A DNA stretch of 64,000 nucleotides from Gottfriedia luciferensis (GTDB taxonomy: Bacteria > Bacillota > Bacilli > Bacillales > Bacillaceae_G), in NCBI RefSeq assembly GCF_001712755.1, contig NZ_MDKC01000033.1, positions 186,001 through 250,000 of the forward strand. The letters run 5' to 3'. This document shows, in pieces, positions 10,401 through 18,651 of the stretch. Position 1 is the first letter of the stretch. Each line of letters opens with the position of its first letter. The position numbers and the translations under genes were made by a program. The notes below the pieces were generated by a model. The model did not search any database, was not told the origin of the DNA, and worked only from the letters and a program-made list of their open reading frames with translations.

Positions 10401-11787
10401 TATAATTTCCATTTGCATCTCTTTTATAATAGGCAGTTTCCGCCCCAGTACCAACATTAACTATTTGATATGTTTTTCCTTGGAAATCTGCTATATTATC
10501 AGAAAGACCTTGAGCAGCCAATTTCAGATTAGCTGGCAAATCTCCAGTTGTTGATTTTGCTGTCGCTGTATAATTTGGAATCGTTGCTGAAGTATCACTT
10601 GCTCCAACTGTTATTGCCAAAGGAGCATTACCAGGTGCACCTAGTGAGTACATCTTGTTTCCAGAATTTCCCGCTGCAACTACTGCTGTTACCCCAGAAA
10701 GTACGGCATTATTTACTGCAATCGCTGTAGGAAATAATGGATCGTTGTAGTTTGCTCCAAGTGACATACTGATGATGTCCATACCATCTGTAACAGCTCT
10801 ATCAATACCAGCTAAAATCGCTGAAGTTGAACCAGATCCATATGCCCCTAAAACACGGTAAGCATAAATATCAGCGTCAGGAGCAACTCCTGTTACTGCG
10901 TAATCTGCGTTGTTTTTACCTTGACCAGCAATAATTCCAGCTACATGTGTTCCATGCTCAGTGTAATAAGTCTCGCCATTCGTTTCAGGCATTCCGGACT
11001 TTTTCCAATCTGCATATGTTGTCTCCATTGGATCATTATCATTATCAACGAAATCATAACCGCCTTTAAAAGCGCCTTTTAAATCTGGGTGATTGTAATC
11101 AATCCCAGTATCAAGAATACCAATTTTTACACCTTTTCCTGTATATCCTTCTTGATGAAGTTTTTCTATTCCAGGGAATGTTACCATGTTATGAGTTGGA
11201 CCTTGCTCCCCAGAATCTTGTACTTTAGTTGATGGATCATCTAGCTGAACTTGTAAATCACTCCATACTGCTTGAACAGCATTCGATTTAAGTAGTGATT
11301 TTACTTTATTAGCAGGGAGAGTCATTGAAACTCCATTAAATGCTTTCTTATATGAACGTTTTATTTTGTATGGGTTTTTCTTTTCTTTTAACTCTTTACT
11401 AAAAATCCCCTTTAAATCTTTATCAAACGTTTCGTGTGAAGCATCTACTTTTGCTTGTGCCTCCGCTTCAGAAACAGTTGTTCCTTGAGTTTCTGCTACC
11501 ATCACTGCTGTTTGTGCAGGCTTGTCCTTAAATTCAACAATGACAGAAGTTGGCGCATCACTTGTTAAATCTAAATCTGGAGAAACTTGAAGTCCTTCTT
11601 TGTCACTAATTTTTAATTGTTTAATCGCCTCGCGTTGAGCTGGTGTTAGTGCTGATAAAACTTGTTCCACCTTTGATACTTGTTGTGCATGAACATTGTG
11701 TGTAATTGAAATCGGATTAAACACGCTAGTTACAAGACCTGTTGATATTGCCAAGGTCGTAACATTTTTCTTCATTTTCTTTTTCAT
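7492..11787 (-). CDS. Large secreted S8 subtilase with C-terminal dockerin-like domain
   Basis: 1431 residues from the ATG at 11787. A second ATG at 11793 would leave AGAGGAAG touching the codon, so 11787 is preferred. Order: signal peptide (1-35, ending VHA), I9-type propeptide (about 80-170), and catalytic domain with Asp226 (GILDTGIDYNH), His278 (HGTHVAGIIAG) and Ser621 (SGTSMATPNVSG). A PA-like insertion lies between His and Ser, then several beta-sandwich regions (700-1340). A tail at about 1352-1405 has two Ca2+ loops (GDVNKDNVIDVKDAL and ADINYDGVVDEKDM) typical of type I dockerins. It is secreted; the dockerin may anchor it or stabilise it through Ca2+. It is the second subtilase in this window. 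No cohesin gene is nearby. Confidence 0.94.
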   Translation of the reverse strand: MKKKMKKNVTTLAISTGLVTSVFNPISITHNVHAQQVSKVEQVLSALTPAQREAIKQLKISDKEGLQVSPDLDLTSDAPTSVIVEFKDKPAQTAVMVAETQGTTVSEAEAQAKVDASHETFDKDLKGIFSKELKEKKNPYKIKRSYKKAFNGVSMTLPANKVKSLLKSNAVQAVWSDLQVQLDDPSTKVQDSGEQGPTHNMVTFPGIEKLHQEGYTGKGVKIGILDTGIDYNHPDLKGAFKGGYDFVDNDNDPMETTYADWKKSGMPETNGETYYTEHGTHVAGIIAGQGKNNADYAVTGVAPDADIYAYRVLGAYGSGSTSAILAGIDRAVTDGMDIISMSLGANYNDPLFPTAIAVNNAVLSGVTAVVAAGNSGNKMYSLGAPGNAPLAITVGASDTSATIPNYTATAKSTTGDLPANLKLAAQGLSDNIADFQGKTYQIVNVGTGAETAYYKRDANGNYTIPVDVTGKIVLAQRGTLGIEEIVKRAKSHGAKAVVLINTSGDTLQDVFLGNVYGYIPTFLINSAQGMNISIKIPLNEANKGKTLDFTFGDMSQTVTTGNKLADFSSRGPSRVLYDIKPEVTAPGVSVFSTVPSYMHKDDNGNPLPDYKYAYERLSGTSMATPNVSGVAALLKQAHPDMTPADIKASLMNSADPLNDKYSVYEVGAGLVNPYKAVHAQTEIQVKDQTKTLSSNAKNTDDSITLASKGIKTIKNITGALSFGEQAVEGTDFSDSRSMTIFNKSSEDKTFDVKVQFQTLDARFTNDSRADQDAAANGVTLDVKSSVKVKRYSSTNMDATINVPKTAKLGTYEGYVVYTNQTNPNETYKIPFAIHTVKEGIDYVTGNPAAFTLPYEAGSNATKWSVGVNFKLNSHMRTFDFFLVDPKTNEEIGYLGTADGMGADENTEYYFRGVLNNGQYSPLTGDPDNPVGFGFDEVTPGLWKIRMVGTNDNGETFTKDAPIFYGEKEPKVTMNYEAGQIVETANASDKTVTVSGNAFDKNIAEMQAAGITASQGENKMYYYNPNNSAEINIPVDENGNFNSTIPLATAGPNTLPITEYDFYDRDKSTVENYGSFKDVYFIKKGTAYTTAISDKQRINMGDSTTVTFSTKNIATPVKKAEYSFLYPAKFLDVTNVKPHGTYDGKLDVKYTNTTFNKTYNVMTITATATGDLATTGIAGDTSLVDLTFKAKDQYYKGAMQLEDPTGTSRFFKAVYTNVDNSTVTTQGIQPYFYVTPTYSLMRGAVQAEGLASGFDNLGNAIMNTKIDYNKAGSKISVKDSDGKEYGVSDPLGYSVTAPQGFTSRLPITDKPFTLSIDVPGHFTFKKDFTVGIKEDGKVTAGSKPVDYSYIPGGDVNKDNVIDVKDALYIQTYWGTNKRDADINYDGVVDEKDMQYVIDNYSMQNPWDDNSPKAVKKYKGKSLDDVLTDLGLE

Positions 11788-11931
11788 CCCCATCTTCCTC
11801 TCTCTCTTGATAGTTTCATTATAGTGAGATTTGACAGGATTTTATTTTTCATAAATTTTATCAAACACAATTTTTTTTATAATTCGAATATTTCCTACAA
11901 AAAAAGATAAAAAAGTGGCGGAAATTCAAAT

Positions 11932-11976
11932 AAAAAAAGCAAACGATCAATACTACACTAATCTGTTTGCTTTTTT
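11932..11976 (-). terminator. Intrinsic terminator (bidirectional)
   Basis: AAAAAGCAAAC and GTTTGCTTTTTT form a perfect stem separated by about 20 bases. On the minus strand it overlaps the stop of the short frame at 11958-12146. Confidence 0.75.
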
Positions 11977-12146
11977 CTGTAAGACATATTTATTAAAATT
12001 AGTTTTTGAGGTTCGGTATTACATGTCCGATTTAGCCCTTTTACAATATTTTCATCATTTTGATCCACAACTTTAATCGCTAATTGAATATTAGACTCCC
12101 CATTTCTACGACCTAAAGAACTTGCTAATTTCTCTATTACTGTCAT
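11958..12146 (-). pseudogene. Probable truncated remnant of a HEAT-repeat-like small protein
   Basis: 62 codons with a usable ribosome binding site (AAAGGTGG). The first 40 residues (MTVIEKLASSLGRR...VKGL) look like the N-terminus of a Bacillus/Firmicutes HEAT-repeat protein I recall as VIEKLASSLGRRDE.PN.ELA...ND. The sequence then departs into NRTCNTEPQKL and stops at the terminator, whereas the family continues for well over 100 residues. I read it as a gene cut by an internal deletion or frameshift. A real 62-residue protein remains possible. Confidence 0.45.
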
Positions 12147-12302
12147 TCATAATTCCACCTTTTTATTTGACCTAACTCTTTTATCAGTCTAAACATTGCA
12201 AAAAACACACATCCTTTGATACTTATTTAAGTCCTTTGTTTTTTCTTATCCAAATACATAATTTTCCTTAGAGAAACCATCCTATTGTGAGGAGGTGGTT
12301 TT

Positions 12303-12509
12303 ATGTCTGAACCATTACAACCAGGGAATAAGAAACTTCCTGATTTTAATGAATTAAACGATCGGATTATTGCTGAGCATGGTACAACAGGACCGTCTTT
12401 AGTAATTAAAACAAATTTGGATCCTAAAGATTCTACTGTAGATAATCCTTATTATCGTAATGAAACACATACACCTAAAAAACCATTTAAAAATTATTTT
12501 GAAGAGTAA
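12303..12509 (+). CDS. Small hypothetical protein
   Basis: 68 residues, hydrophilic, proline- and asparagine-rich, with no signal peptide or membrane segment (ends KKPFKNYFEE). The start is supported by a very strong GAGGAGGTGG seven bases upstream, and the gene is followed at once by an intrinsic terminator, so it is a real monocistronic gene. I do not recognise the family. The spaced PG/P residues suggest an extended, possibly unstructured protein. It lies upstream of an RNase J paralogue, but the terminator makes cotranscription unlikely. Confidence 0.7.
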   Translation: MSEPLQPGNKKLPDFNELNDRIIAEHGTTGPSLVIKTNLDPKDSTVDNPYYRNETHTPKKPFKNYFEE

Positions 12510-12513
12510 TAGA

Positions 12514-12550
12514 AAAATGAGTCCGGTTTGATACACCGGCTCATTTTTTT
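12514..12550 (+). terminator. Intrinsic terminator after 68-residue gene
   Basis: AATGAGTCCGGT pairs with ACCGGCTCATT (one wobble) and runs into TTTTTT. Confidence 0.93.
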
Positions 12551-12663
12551 ACCCAAAATAGTCACTTGAATGAATTTAACTCCTACGTACATACTAAGAA
12601 ATATATGGCAATTTCTTTAAGGAAAATGTTTATACTTTTCAATGTACTAGGAGGAATAGGATT

Positions 12664-14337
12664 TTGAGTCCAACAAAAAGTATGCTATCGGTTTTTGCCC
12701 TAGGTGGAATTAATGAAATTGGAAAAAATATGTATGCTATTCAATACTTAAAAGAAATTATTCTAATAGACTGTGGTTCGAAGTTTCCGGACGAGAGTTT
12801 ATTAGGCGTTGACTTGATCATTCCAGATATTACTTATCTAAAAGAAAATCAAGAAAAGATTAAAGGTTTATTTGTTACGCATGGCCATGAAGACCATATT
12901 GGTGGAATTCCGTATCTTTTGAAACAATTGAATATTCCAGTCTATGCAACGAGATTAACGCTTGGATTAATTGAGCTTAAATTAACAGAGCATGGATTAT
13001 TAGGAGAAACTGAACTAATTTTAATAGATTCTGATGCAGTTATTAAATTTGAACATTTTTCGATTTCATTTTTTAAAACAAATCATAGTATTCCTGATTG
13101 CTTAGGCATCGTATTTGAAACGCCTGAAGGAACGGTAGTACATACTGGAGATTTTAAATTTGATTTAACTCCTGTTAACAATCAATATCCGGATATTCAT
13201 AAAATGGCCGAAATAGGTAGTAAAGGTGTTTTATTACTTTTATCAGAAAGTACGAACGCTGAACGGCCAGGTTCAACACCATCGGAACGGATAGTTGGAG
13301 AGCATATTGTAGATGCTTTTATGAAGGCAAAACAAAGAGTGATTATTTCAACTTTTGCTTCGAATGTACATCGTGTGCAACAAATTGTTGATGCTTCAAT
13401 TATCACTAATCGGAAATTAGCCCTACTAGGTAGAAGCATGGTGAATGTAGTTCAAGTTGCGATGGAGCAAGGGTACTTATCAATTCCTGAAGGTATGTTG
13501 ATTGATAAAGATGAAATTAATAATTTCGCACCAGAAGCAATTACAATTTTATGCACAGGTAGTCAAGGTGAACCCCTTGCAGCCCTTGCTCGTCTAGCTA
13601 GTTCTAGCTTTAGAGGCGTTGACATTTATCCGGGTGATACTGTGATTTTAGCTGCTTCACCAATTCCTGGTAATGAGCGCGGCGTTTCTAAAATTATCGA
13701 TAATTTTTACAATCTCGGAGCAAATGTTATTTATGGTTCAGGAAGCTCGACCGGGATGCATGTTTCTGGTCATGCTTATCAAGAGGAACTAAAGCTCATG
13801 CTTACTTTAATGAAGCCAAAATATTTTATTCCGATTCATGGTGAGTATAGAATGCTTCATCATCATCGTTCTCTTGCTGAATCTGTTGGTGTCAAACGAA
13901 ATAATATTTTTATTATTAAAAACGGTGATGTTGTCGATATTCTACAATCAGAAGCGATTCAAAGCCGAAGAGTTCCAGCAGGAAATATATATGTAGATGG
14001 AATGGGCATAGGAGATGTCGGTAACATTGTCCTTAGAGATCGAAAACAACTTGCTGAAGATGGAATGCTTGTAATCGTCATCACCATTAGCAAAACGGAA
14101 AAGAAGATTATCTCTGGACCTGATACAATATCAAGAGGATTTGTCTATGCGCGTGACTCTGAAAGTTTACTGAAGGAAGTAAACCAATTAGTTATATCTT
14201 CAGTAAATGAATTACTTGATGAAAACAAGCTCCAATGGGGAGTTATGAAGCAAAATATTAAGAAGTCTCTAGGACAATTTTTATTTACAAAAACGAAGAG
14301 AAAACCAATGATTTTACCAATAATCATTGAAATATAA
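12664..14337 (+). CDS. Ribonuclease J (RNase J1-like paralogue)
   Basis: 557 residues, the full length of RNase J1. It is a metallo-beta-lactamase/beta-CASP nuclease: HGHEDH at 73-78 binds the two Zn2+, HTGDFKFD supplies a further ligand, and the beta-CASP motifs (TFASNVHRVQQ, CTGSQGEP, PIHGEYRM) are intact, as is the C-terminal domain ending KPMILPIIIEI. It should act as a 5' exo-/endoribonuclease in mRNA decay. It starts at TTG with GGAGGAATAGG just upstream; B. subtilis RNase J1 reads very similarly, from memory. Standing alone between a small gene and the NHEJ operon, it may be an extra copy beside the housekeeping rnjA, which normally sits elsewhere. Confidence 0.92.
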   Translation: MSPTKSMLSVFALGGINEIGKNMYAIQYLKEIILIDCGSKFPDESLLGVDLIIPDITYLKENQEKIKGLFVTHGHEDHIGGIPYLLKQLNIPVYATRLTLGLIELKLTEHGLLGETELILIDSDAVIKFEHFSISFFKTNHSIPDCLGIVFETPEGTVVHTGDFKFDLTPVNNQYPDIHKMAEIGSKGVLLLLSESTNAERPGSTPSERIVGEHIVDAFMKAKQRVIISTFASNVHRVQQIVDASIITNRKLALLGRSMVNVVQVAMEQGYLSIPEGMLIDKDEINNFAPEAITILCTGSQGEPLAALARLASSSFRGVDIYPGDTVILAASPIPGNERGVSKIIDNFYNLGANVIYGSGSSTGMHVSGHAYQEELKLMLTLMKPKYFIPIHGEYRMLHHHRSLAESVGVKRNNIFIIKNGDVVDILQSEAIQSRRVPAGNIYVDGMGIGDVGNIVLRDRKQLAEDGMLVIVITISKTEKKIISGPDTISRGFVYARDSESLLKEVNQLVISSVNELLDENKLQWGVMKQNIKKSLGQFLFTKTKRKPMILPIIIEI

Positions 14338-14342
14338 AAAAC

Positions 14343-14379
14343 AAAAAACTCCCTATTCAAACTAATTAGGGAGTTTTTA
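14343..14379. terminator. Bidirectional terminator between convergent genes
   Basis: AAAAACTCCCTA and TAGGGAGTTTTT form a perfect stem with A- and T-runs on either side, serving the RNase J gene on plus and the LigD-polymerase gene on minus (its stop at 14377 is inside the T-run). Confidence 0.93.
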
Positions 14380-15621
14380 CTTTGAATGATTTTCTTTAAT
14401 TTTAAAAATTAAATCCACTAAAGAACTGTTTTCTTGTTCAAAATAGGTTTGCATTGGACATGAACTATTTTCTAACCGGTTTATTACGAAAGGAATTGTA
14501 AAAGTTTCAATTTTTAATTCATCATTTACCTCATCCCAAAAAAGAGGGGTTGCAACGGTTGGTTTTTCCTTTCCTCTTGTAGAGTATGGGCAAATAATTG
14601 TTTTTCCTTTTGCGTGCTGTATATAGTCAATATAAAGACGATTGCCTCGATTTTTCTTTAAACGTTCAATCGTAAAATCATCTGGAAATTTTTCAATTAA
14701 ATAATGTGCAATAAAAGATGTAAAGACTCTTGTTTCATCATAGGTAAGAGAATCTTCTTTGATCGGAATATGGATTTGAATACCTTTACTTCCAGATACT
14801 TTTGGGTAGCTCTTTATTTGAAAAGAATCAAAGATTAATTTCATTTCCAACGCGGCTTTTATAGCTAAAGGAAATGCATCTGCATTAGGTGGATCCAAAT
14901 CAAATACTATTTCAATCGGATTGTTTGCTTCATATGTTTGAAAAGGGATATGGTATTCGATAGCTAATTGATTTCCTAACCATAGCAATGTTGATACATC
15001 ATTACAGATAATAAAATTATTCCCCTCATGCTCTTCAGTTTTAATAAAACTCGGAGCATAATCTGGACGGTTCTTTTGAAAAAAAGATTCACCGTCTATT
15101 CCATTCGGAAAACGAATTGTTGTTAATAAACGATTTTTTAAAAATGGAAGAATATATGTGGATATTTGAGCTAAATACGAAACAAAGCTCTCTTTATTTA
15201 TATATGGATCTTTCCATATTACTTTTTCAGGACTGGTAAGTGTTAATTCTTCCTCCAAATTAAGATTACCCAATAGTAAACCATCCAAAGTACATTCATT
15301 CCATGCATGCTTTAATTGAAATGATATAAATTTTGCATTTGTTATTTGGTTGTTCTCTATACTTTGAAACTCAAGTTCAACACAGATCCCAGGATCAACA
15401 AATTTTATATTACCCTTTTTGGTTTTTTTATTTGCTTCGATTGCTTTAATCAAAATTCCCTTCTCTTCCCTGCTAAGTCCATTTGAGAAGAACCCCATTT
15501 GCAAAATATCATTTTCTTTTTTAAGGCCCACTAAAAAGCTCTCCTCTTTTAAATTGAAACCTAAAATAAAGAAAAAGCCTGTATAGTTTTTATTCCGTTT
15601 TTGAAAAAAGTAATGATTCAT
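14377..15621 (-). CDS. LigD-type NHEJ polymerase with N-terminal OB-like domain
   Basis: 414 residues. Residues 1-120 match, from memory, the OB-fold end of the ligase part of B. subtilis LigD (GFFFILGF...REEKGILIKAI...HAWNECTLDG). Residues 120-414 are the primase/polymerase domain, with SFFQKNRPDYAPSF, FDLDPPNADAF (the DxD metal site) and GSKGIQIHIPI. It fills in and extends ends during non-homologous end joining. It lacks the ligase nucleotidyl-transfer domain, which is supplied by the gene immediately upstream (12-base gap). Third gene of a ku-lig-pol operon. The arrangement differs from the single-chain LigD of B. subtilis. Confidence 0.9.
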   Translation of the reverse strand: MNHYFFQKRNKNYTGFFFILGFNLKEESFLVGLKKENDILQMGFFSNGLSREEKGILIKAIEANKKTKKGNIKFVDPGICVELEFQSIENNQITNAKFISFQLKHAWNECTLDGLLLGNLNLEEELTLTSPEKVIWKDPYINKESFVSYLAQISTYILPFLKNRLLTTIRFPNGIDGESFFQKNRPDYAPSFIKTEEHEGNNFIICNDVSTLLWLGNQLAIEYHIPFQTYEANNPIEIVFDLDPPNADAFPLAIKAALEMKLIFDSFQIKSYPKVSGSKGIQIHIPIKEDSLTYDETRVFTSFIAHYLIEKFPDDFTIERLKKNRGNRLYIDYIQHAKGKTIICPYSTRGKEKPTVATPLFWDEVNDELKIETFTIPFVINRLENSSCPMQTYFEQENSSLVDLIFKIKENHSK

Positions 15622-15633
15622 ATCTTACTTCCC

Positions 15634-16578
15634 CTAATCTGTAAGAGTGCATTCTTTAGGATCTTTTTCGATAAAAGCTTGGATACTTGGTTGCCTTAAT
15701 GAATGACCTTCAGTCCATTCAATAAATTGAACTTTAACAGTTAACAATGGTTGAATCCATTGTATTTCCTTTATTCTTTTTGGTTGGCTGCTGAATGGAT
15801 TGTTTTCTATTTTTATCGTATTAATGACTGTAGTAAGGTCTTTCCATTCTGATTTCGTTAATTTCCCTGTTCCTACATGTCCAATAAACACGAGTTCACT
15901 ATTTTCGTCATATAGTCCTACTAAAATAGAATTAACAATACCAGAGCGATACGTTACCCCACCGATTACTGCAATAACGTCCTTATAATTTTTTATTTTT
16001 TGCCACGCATTGTGCTTTCCATTGATCAAGTATTTACTATTTAAATTCTTACATACGATACCTTCTAAATTATGTTGTTTCGCAACTTCAAATAAGGCAA
16101 CCCCATCAGTATTATTTGGAACTAACTGAATTTGTTTATTAGGTTGGATCGCTTCTAATAATATATTTTGTCTCTGCTCAAGAGATAATTGCGTAACCCA
16201 TTCTCCATTGTAAAAAAGAATATCAAAAATCATATAAAAAATAGGTACAGCTCCTATAGCTGAATCAATCCGATCCATGCGTCTAATTCCATCTCTTCGC
16301 ATTACCTCATGAAACGATGGATTGCCATTTTGATCGAGTGCGATGACCTCTCCATCTAAAATGATTGATTGAGCAGTACAATAGGATTTTATATCCGTTA
16401 GCTCTGGAAAAATAGTTGTACGATCATTTAATTTGCGGTTAAATAATTTAACTTCTTTCCCATCAAAATAAGTTAGAATTCTAACACCGTCCCATTTTAT
16501 TTGCGAAATCCACTCAGGACCATTTGGTACAATATCTGAAGAAATAGGCTCAAAAGGAAAAATTGGATTTAGCTCCAT
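15634..16578 (-). CDS. ATP-dependent DNA ligase (NHEJ ligase, LigD ligase-domain type)
   Basis: 314 residues: adenylation domain plus OB fold, nothing else. Motif I is QIKWDGVR with the AMP-accepting Lys28; motif III ILDGEVIAL, motif IV EGIVCKN and motif V WQKIKNYKD follow in order. The C-terminal OB part runs from about 205 (GGVTYRSGIVNSILVGLY...QFIEWTEGHSLRQPSI). It seals double-strand breaks held by Ku. The gene starts 13 bases after the ku stop and ends 12 bases before the polymerase gene, so translation is tightly coupled. It is complete by itself, which makes the extra OB region in the next gene redundant. Confidence 0.92.
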   Translation of the reverse strand: MELNPIFPFEPISSDIVPNGPEWISQIKWDGVRILTYFDGKEVKLFNRKLNDRTTIFPELTDIKSYCTAQSIILDGEVIALDQNGNPSFHEVMRRDGIRRMDRIDSAIGAVPIFYMIFDILFYNGEWVTQLSLEQRQNILLEAIQPNKQIQLVPNNTDGVALFEVAKQHNLEGIVCKNLNSKYLINGKHNAWQKIKNYKDVIAVIGGVTYRSGIVNSILVGLYDENSELVFIGHVGTGKLTKSEWKDLTTVINTIKIENNPFSSQPKRIKEIQWIQPLLTVKVQFIEWTEGHSLRQPSIQAFIEKDPKECTLTD

Positions 16579-16591
16579 TACTGCCTCCTAT

Positions 16592-17428
16592 TTAACTCGT
16601 TGCTTTTTTAGGCGCTTTTGTTTTAGGCTTTTTCGGAGGTGTTGCTTGTCCTTTTGTTCGATCAATACTCGCTTGTAATGCAGACATTAAATCAACAACA
16701 TTTTTTTGCTCTGCTGGTTTCTCCTGCCCTGTCGCGATATAATCATTTTTATTAACTTTTTCCGAAATTAATTGTTCTAAAGCTGTACGATATGTATCGG
16801 TATAGTTTTCTGGATTAAACTCTGTTGTTAATTGTTCAACTAGCATCATGCCAGCCTGTAATTCACGCTCCGCCAATCCAGCCTTTTCAGGAACACCACC
16901 TGGAAGATTTTCAATTGCTCTAATCTCATCTGGAAAATGTAATGTTTCAAGAATAATCGCGTTTTTATATGGCCGAATAGCAGCTAAATGCTGTTTGCTA
17001 CGAATTGTAATTTTAGCGAGACCGATTTTCTTACTTTTCTTCAATATTTCCGAAAGTAAAGCATAAGCCTTTGTACCACCAGAATCTGGACCAATATAAT
17101 ATGTTCGATCAAAATACACCGGATCAATTTCTGAAAGTTTGACGAAATCAATAATTGATACAGTTTTTAGTTCAAATTCTTCTTTTAATTTATTCATTTC
17201 CTCTTCTGTTATTTCCACAACTCTACCATTTGGTGTTTCAAAGACTTTAATAATTTCTTCAGGAGTAACTTCATCGTCACAACTAGCAACTTTTTTATAG
17301 GAAATCGGTGTTTTACAATCCTTATGATATTGACGAAACTTTATATCCTTATCCTCAACTGCTGAAAACAACTTTACTGGGATCGTAACTAATCCCATGC
17401 TGATTGTACCTTTCCAAACTGTATGCAT
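16592..17428 (-). CDS. ku: Ku protein, DNA end-binding
   Basis: 278 residues, the standard bacterial Ku size. The N-terminus MHTVWKGTISMGLVTIPVKLFSA is the family hallmark and the ring-forming core continues to about 235. The tail (TPPKKPKTKAPKKATS) is lysine-rich, as in Ku proteins that bind DNA or ligase with an extended C-terminus. It forms the homodimer that encircles DNA ends and recruits the ligase/polymerase encoded downstream. First gene of the NHEJ operon; transcription is away from the divergent MBL gene at 17585. In Bacillus this pathway is active in spores, so sporulation control is likely (inference; no promoter assigned). Confidence 0.96.
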   Translation of the reverse strand: MHTVWKGTISMGLVTIPVKLFSAVEDKDIKFRQYHKDCKTPISYKKVASCDDEVTPEEIIKVFETPNGRVVEITEEEMNKLKEEFELKTVSIIDFVKLSEIDPVYFDRTYYIGPDSGGTKAYALLSEILKKSKKIGLAKITIRSKQHLAAIRPYKNAIILETLHFPDEIRAIENLPGGVPEKAGLAERELQAGMMLVEQLTTEFNPENYTDTYRTALEQLISEKVNKNDYIATGQEKPAEQKNVVDLMSALQASIDRTKGQATPPKKPKTKAPKKATS

Positions 17429-17584
17429 ATCTTCACTACCTTTTTTATTTTTATGATTAGCTTTTGTTAAATGAAAGGGTTTAATTCAATATGCTTTTCT
17501 AGTTATCTCCATCAGAATAAAAAACACCTATAAAAGAAGACTAAAAAAGTTAATCAACATATATGTCTTAAAATGGAGGATTTT

Positions 17585-18439
17585 ATGAATAAATCAAACG
17601 ACCTACAAAAAATGAATAAGGAATTTCATTATATGCCTATCACATCTATATCAAGTGGAAATGGGTTAGAATTAGCGAATGATTTATACTATGAAACAAA
17701 TCAAATTGTGAATTTTTGCTTTTTCGGTAATCCTAATTTATCAAATGAGTGGGTATTAATTGATGCCGGTATGCCAAAATCTTTTGATCATATTATGGAT
17801 TTAGCTGAAAAACGATTTGGTGAAAAACACAAATTAAAAGCAATCATACTTACTCATGGACATTTTGATCATATCGGGGCAATCTTTGACTTAATAAAAG
17901 AATTCAATATCCCTGTCTATGCGCATGAAAAAGAGTTACCATATTTAACAGGTGAAAAGAATTACCCTGAACCAGATGGAACAGTTGAAGGTGGATTAAT
18001 TGCAAAGTTATCTCCATTGTTTCCAAACGAAGGAATTAATTTAGGAGAATATATTCATGTGCTCCCAGCAGATGGTTCTGTACCTGAAATGCAAAATTGG
18101 CAATGGATTCACACGCCGGGTCATTCACCTGGACATATTTCACTTTTTAGAGAAGATGATCAATTACTAATTGCTGGAGACGCCTTTGTTAATGTTAAAC
18201 AAGACTCTATTTACAGCGTTCTAACTCAACAAAGAGAAATAAATGGTCCTCCTAGATATTTAACGACAGATTGGACCGCTGCTTTGAATTCCGTAAAAAA
18301 ACTGCAGGCTCTACACCCTAAAAGAGCAATAACAGGTCACGGCTTTCCATTCCTAGAAGACGATTTAAATGAACAATTAGATTACTTAGTTAAAAACTTC
18401 AACACAATCGCCAAACCTGATTATGGACGATATGTTTAA
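17585..18439 (+). CDS. MBL-fold metallo-hydrolase
   Basis: 284 residues from the ATG at 17585. The in-frame ATG at 17573 is rejected because GGAGGA, overlapping it, is the ribosome binding site for 17585. HGHFDHIGA at 91-99 and HTPGHSPGHISL, AGDAF and the late TGHGFPF provide the two-metal site of the YflN/glyoxalase II-like branch. It hydrolyses an unidentified ester, lactone or thioester in the cytosol. Monocistronic, with its own terminator, and divergent from ku. The substrate cannot be told from the sequence. Confidence 0.87.
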   Translation: MNKSNDLQKMNKEFHYMPITSISSGNGLELANDLYYETNQIVNFCFFGNPNLSNEWVLIDAGMPKSFDHIMDLAEKRFGEKHKLKAIILTHGHFDHIGAIFDLIKEFNIPVYAHEKELPYLTGEKNYPEPDGTVEGGLIAKLSPLFPNEGINLGEYIHVLPADGSVPEMQNWQWIHTPGHSPGHISLFREDDQLLIAGDAFVNVKQDSIYSVLTQQREINGPPRYLTTDWTAALNSVKKLQALHPKRAITGHGFPFLEDDLNEQLDYLVKNFNTIAKPDYGRYV

Positions 18440-18465
18440 AAATAGATTGTTGCAAAGAGGTAAAA

Positions 18466-18500
18466 ATAAAACTCCCTACTTTTGTAAGGAGTTTTTTAAA
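18466..18500 (+). terminator. Intrinsic terminator after MBL hydrolase
   Basis: AAAACTCC pairs with GGAGTTTT around a 12-base loop, ending in a T-run. Confidence 0.8.
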
Positions 18501-18514
18501 TTTAATTATTTAAA

Positions 18515-18651
18515 TCATATAAACCAGCTATGTTCATTTTGCATATCAGGAAATTCTGGGTCAGGAAAACCTTTAGGAGGTTCATTTAAGTTTAAATCTC
18601 CACATCAAGGAGCTAGTTTGTCCGGCTTTACCGCTCCATTGTTACAATATT
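18515..18651 (-). pseudogene. Possible remnant of a small peptide gene
   Basis: On the minus strand a frame reads ..NNGAVKPDKLAP, then TGA, then CGDLNLNEPPKGFPDPEFP.., ending at 18515. The proline- and glycine-rich composition is unlike random AT-rich DNA, but there is no start codon and one internal TGA, so it looks like a decayed small gene. I do not recognise it. Confidence 0.3.

Noticed and set aside
10163-10730. Several plus-strand open frames inside the large subtilase
   Set aside because: Antisense shadows of a well-supported coding frame, with no ribosome binding sites.
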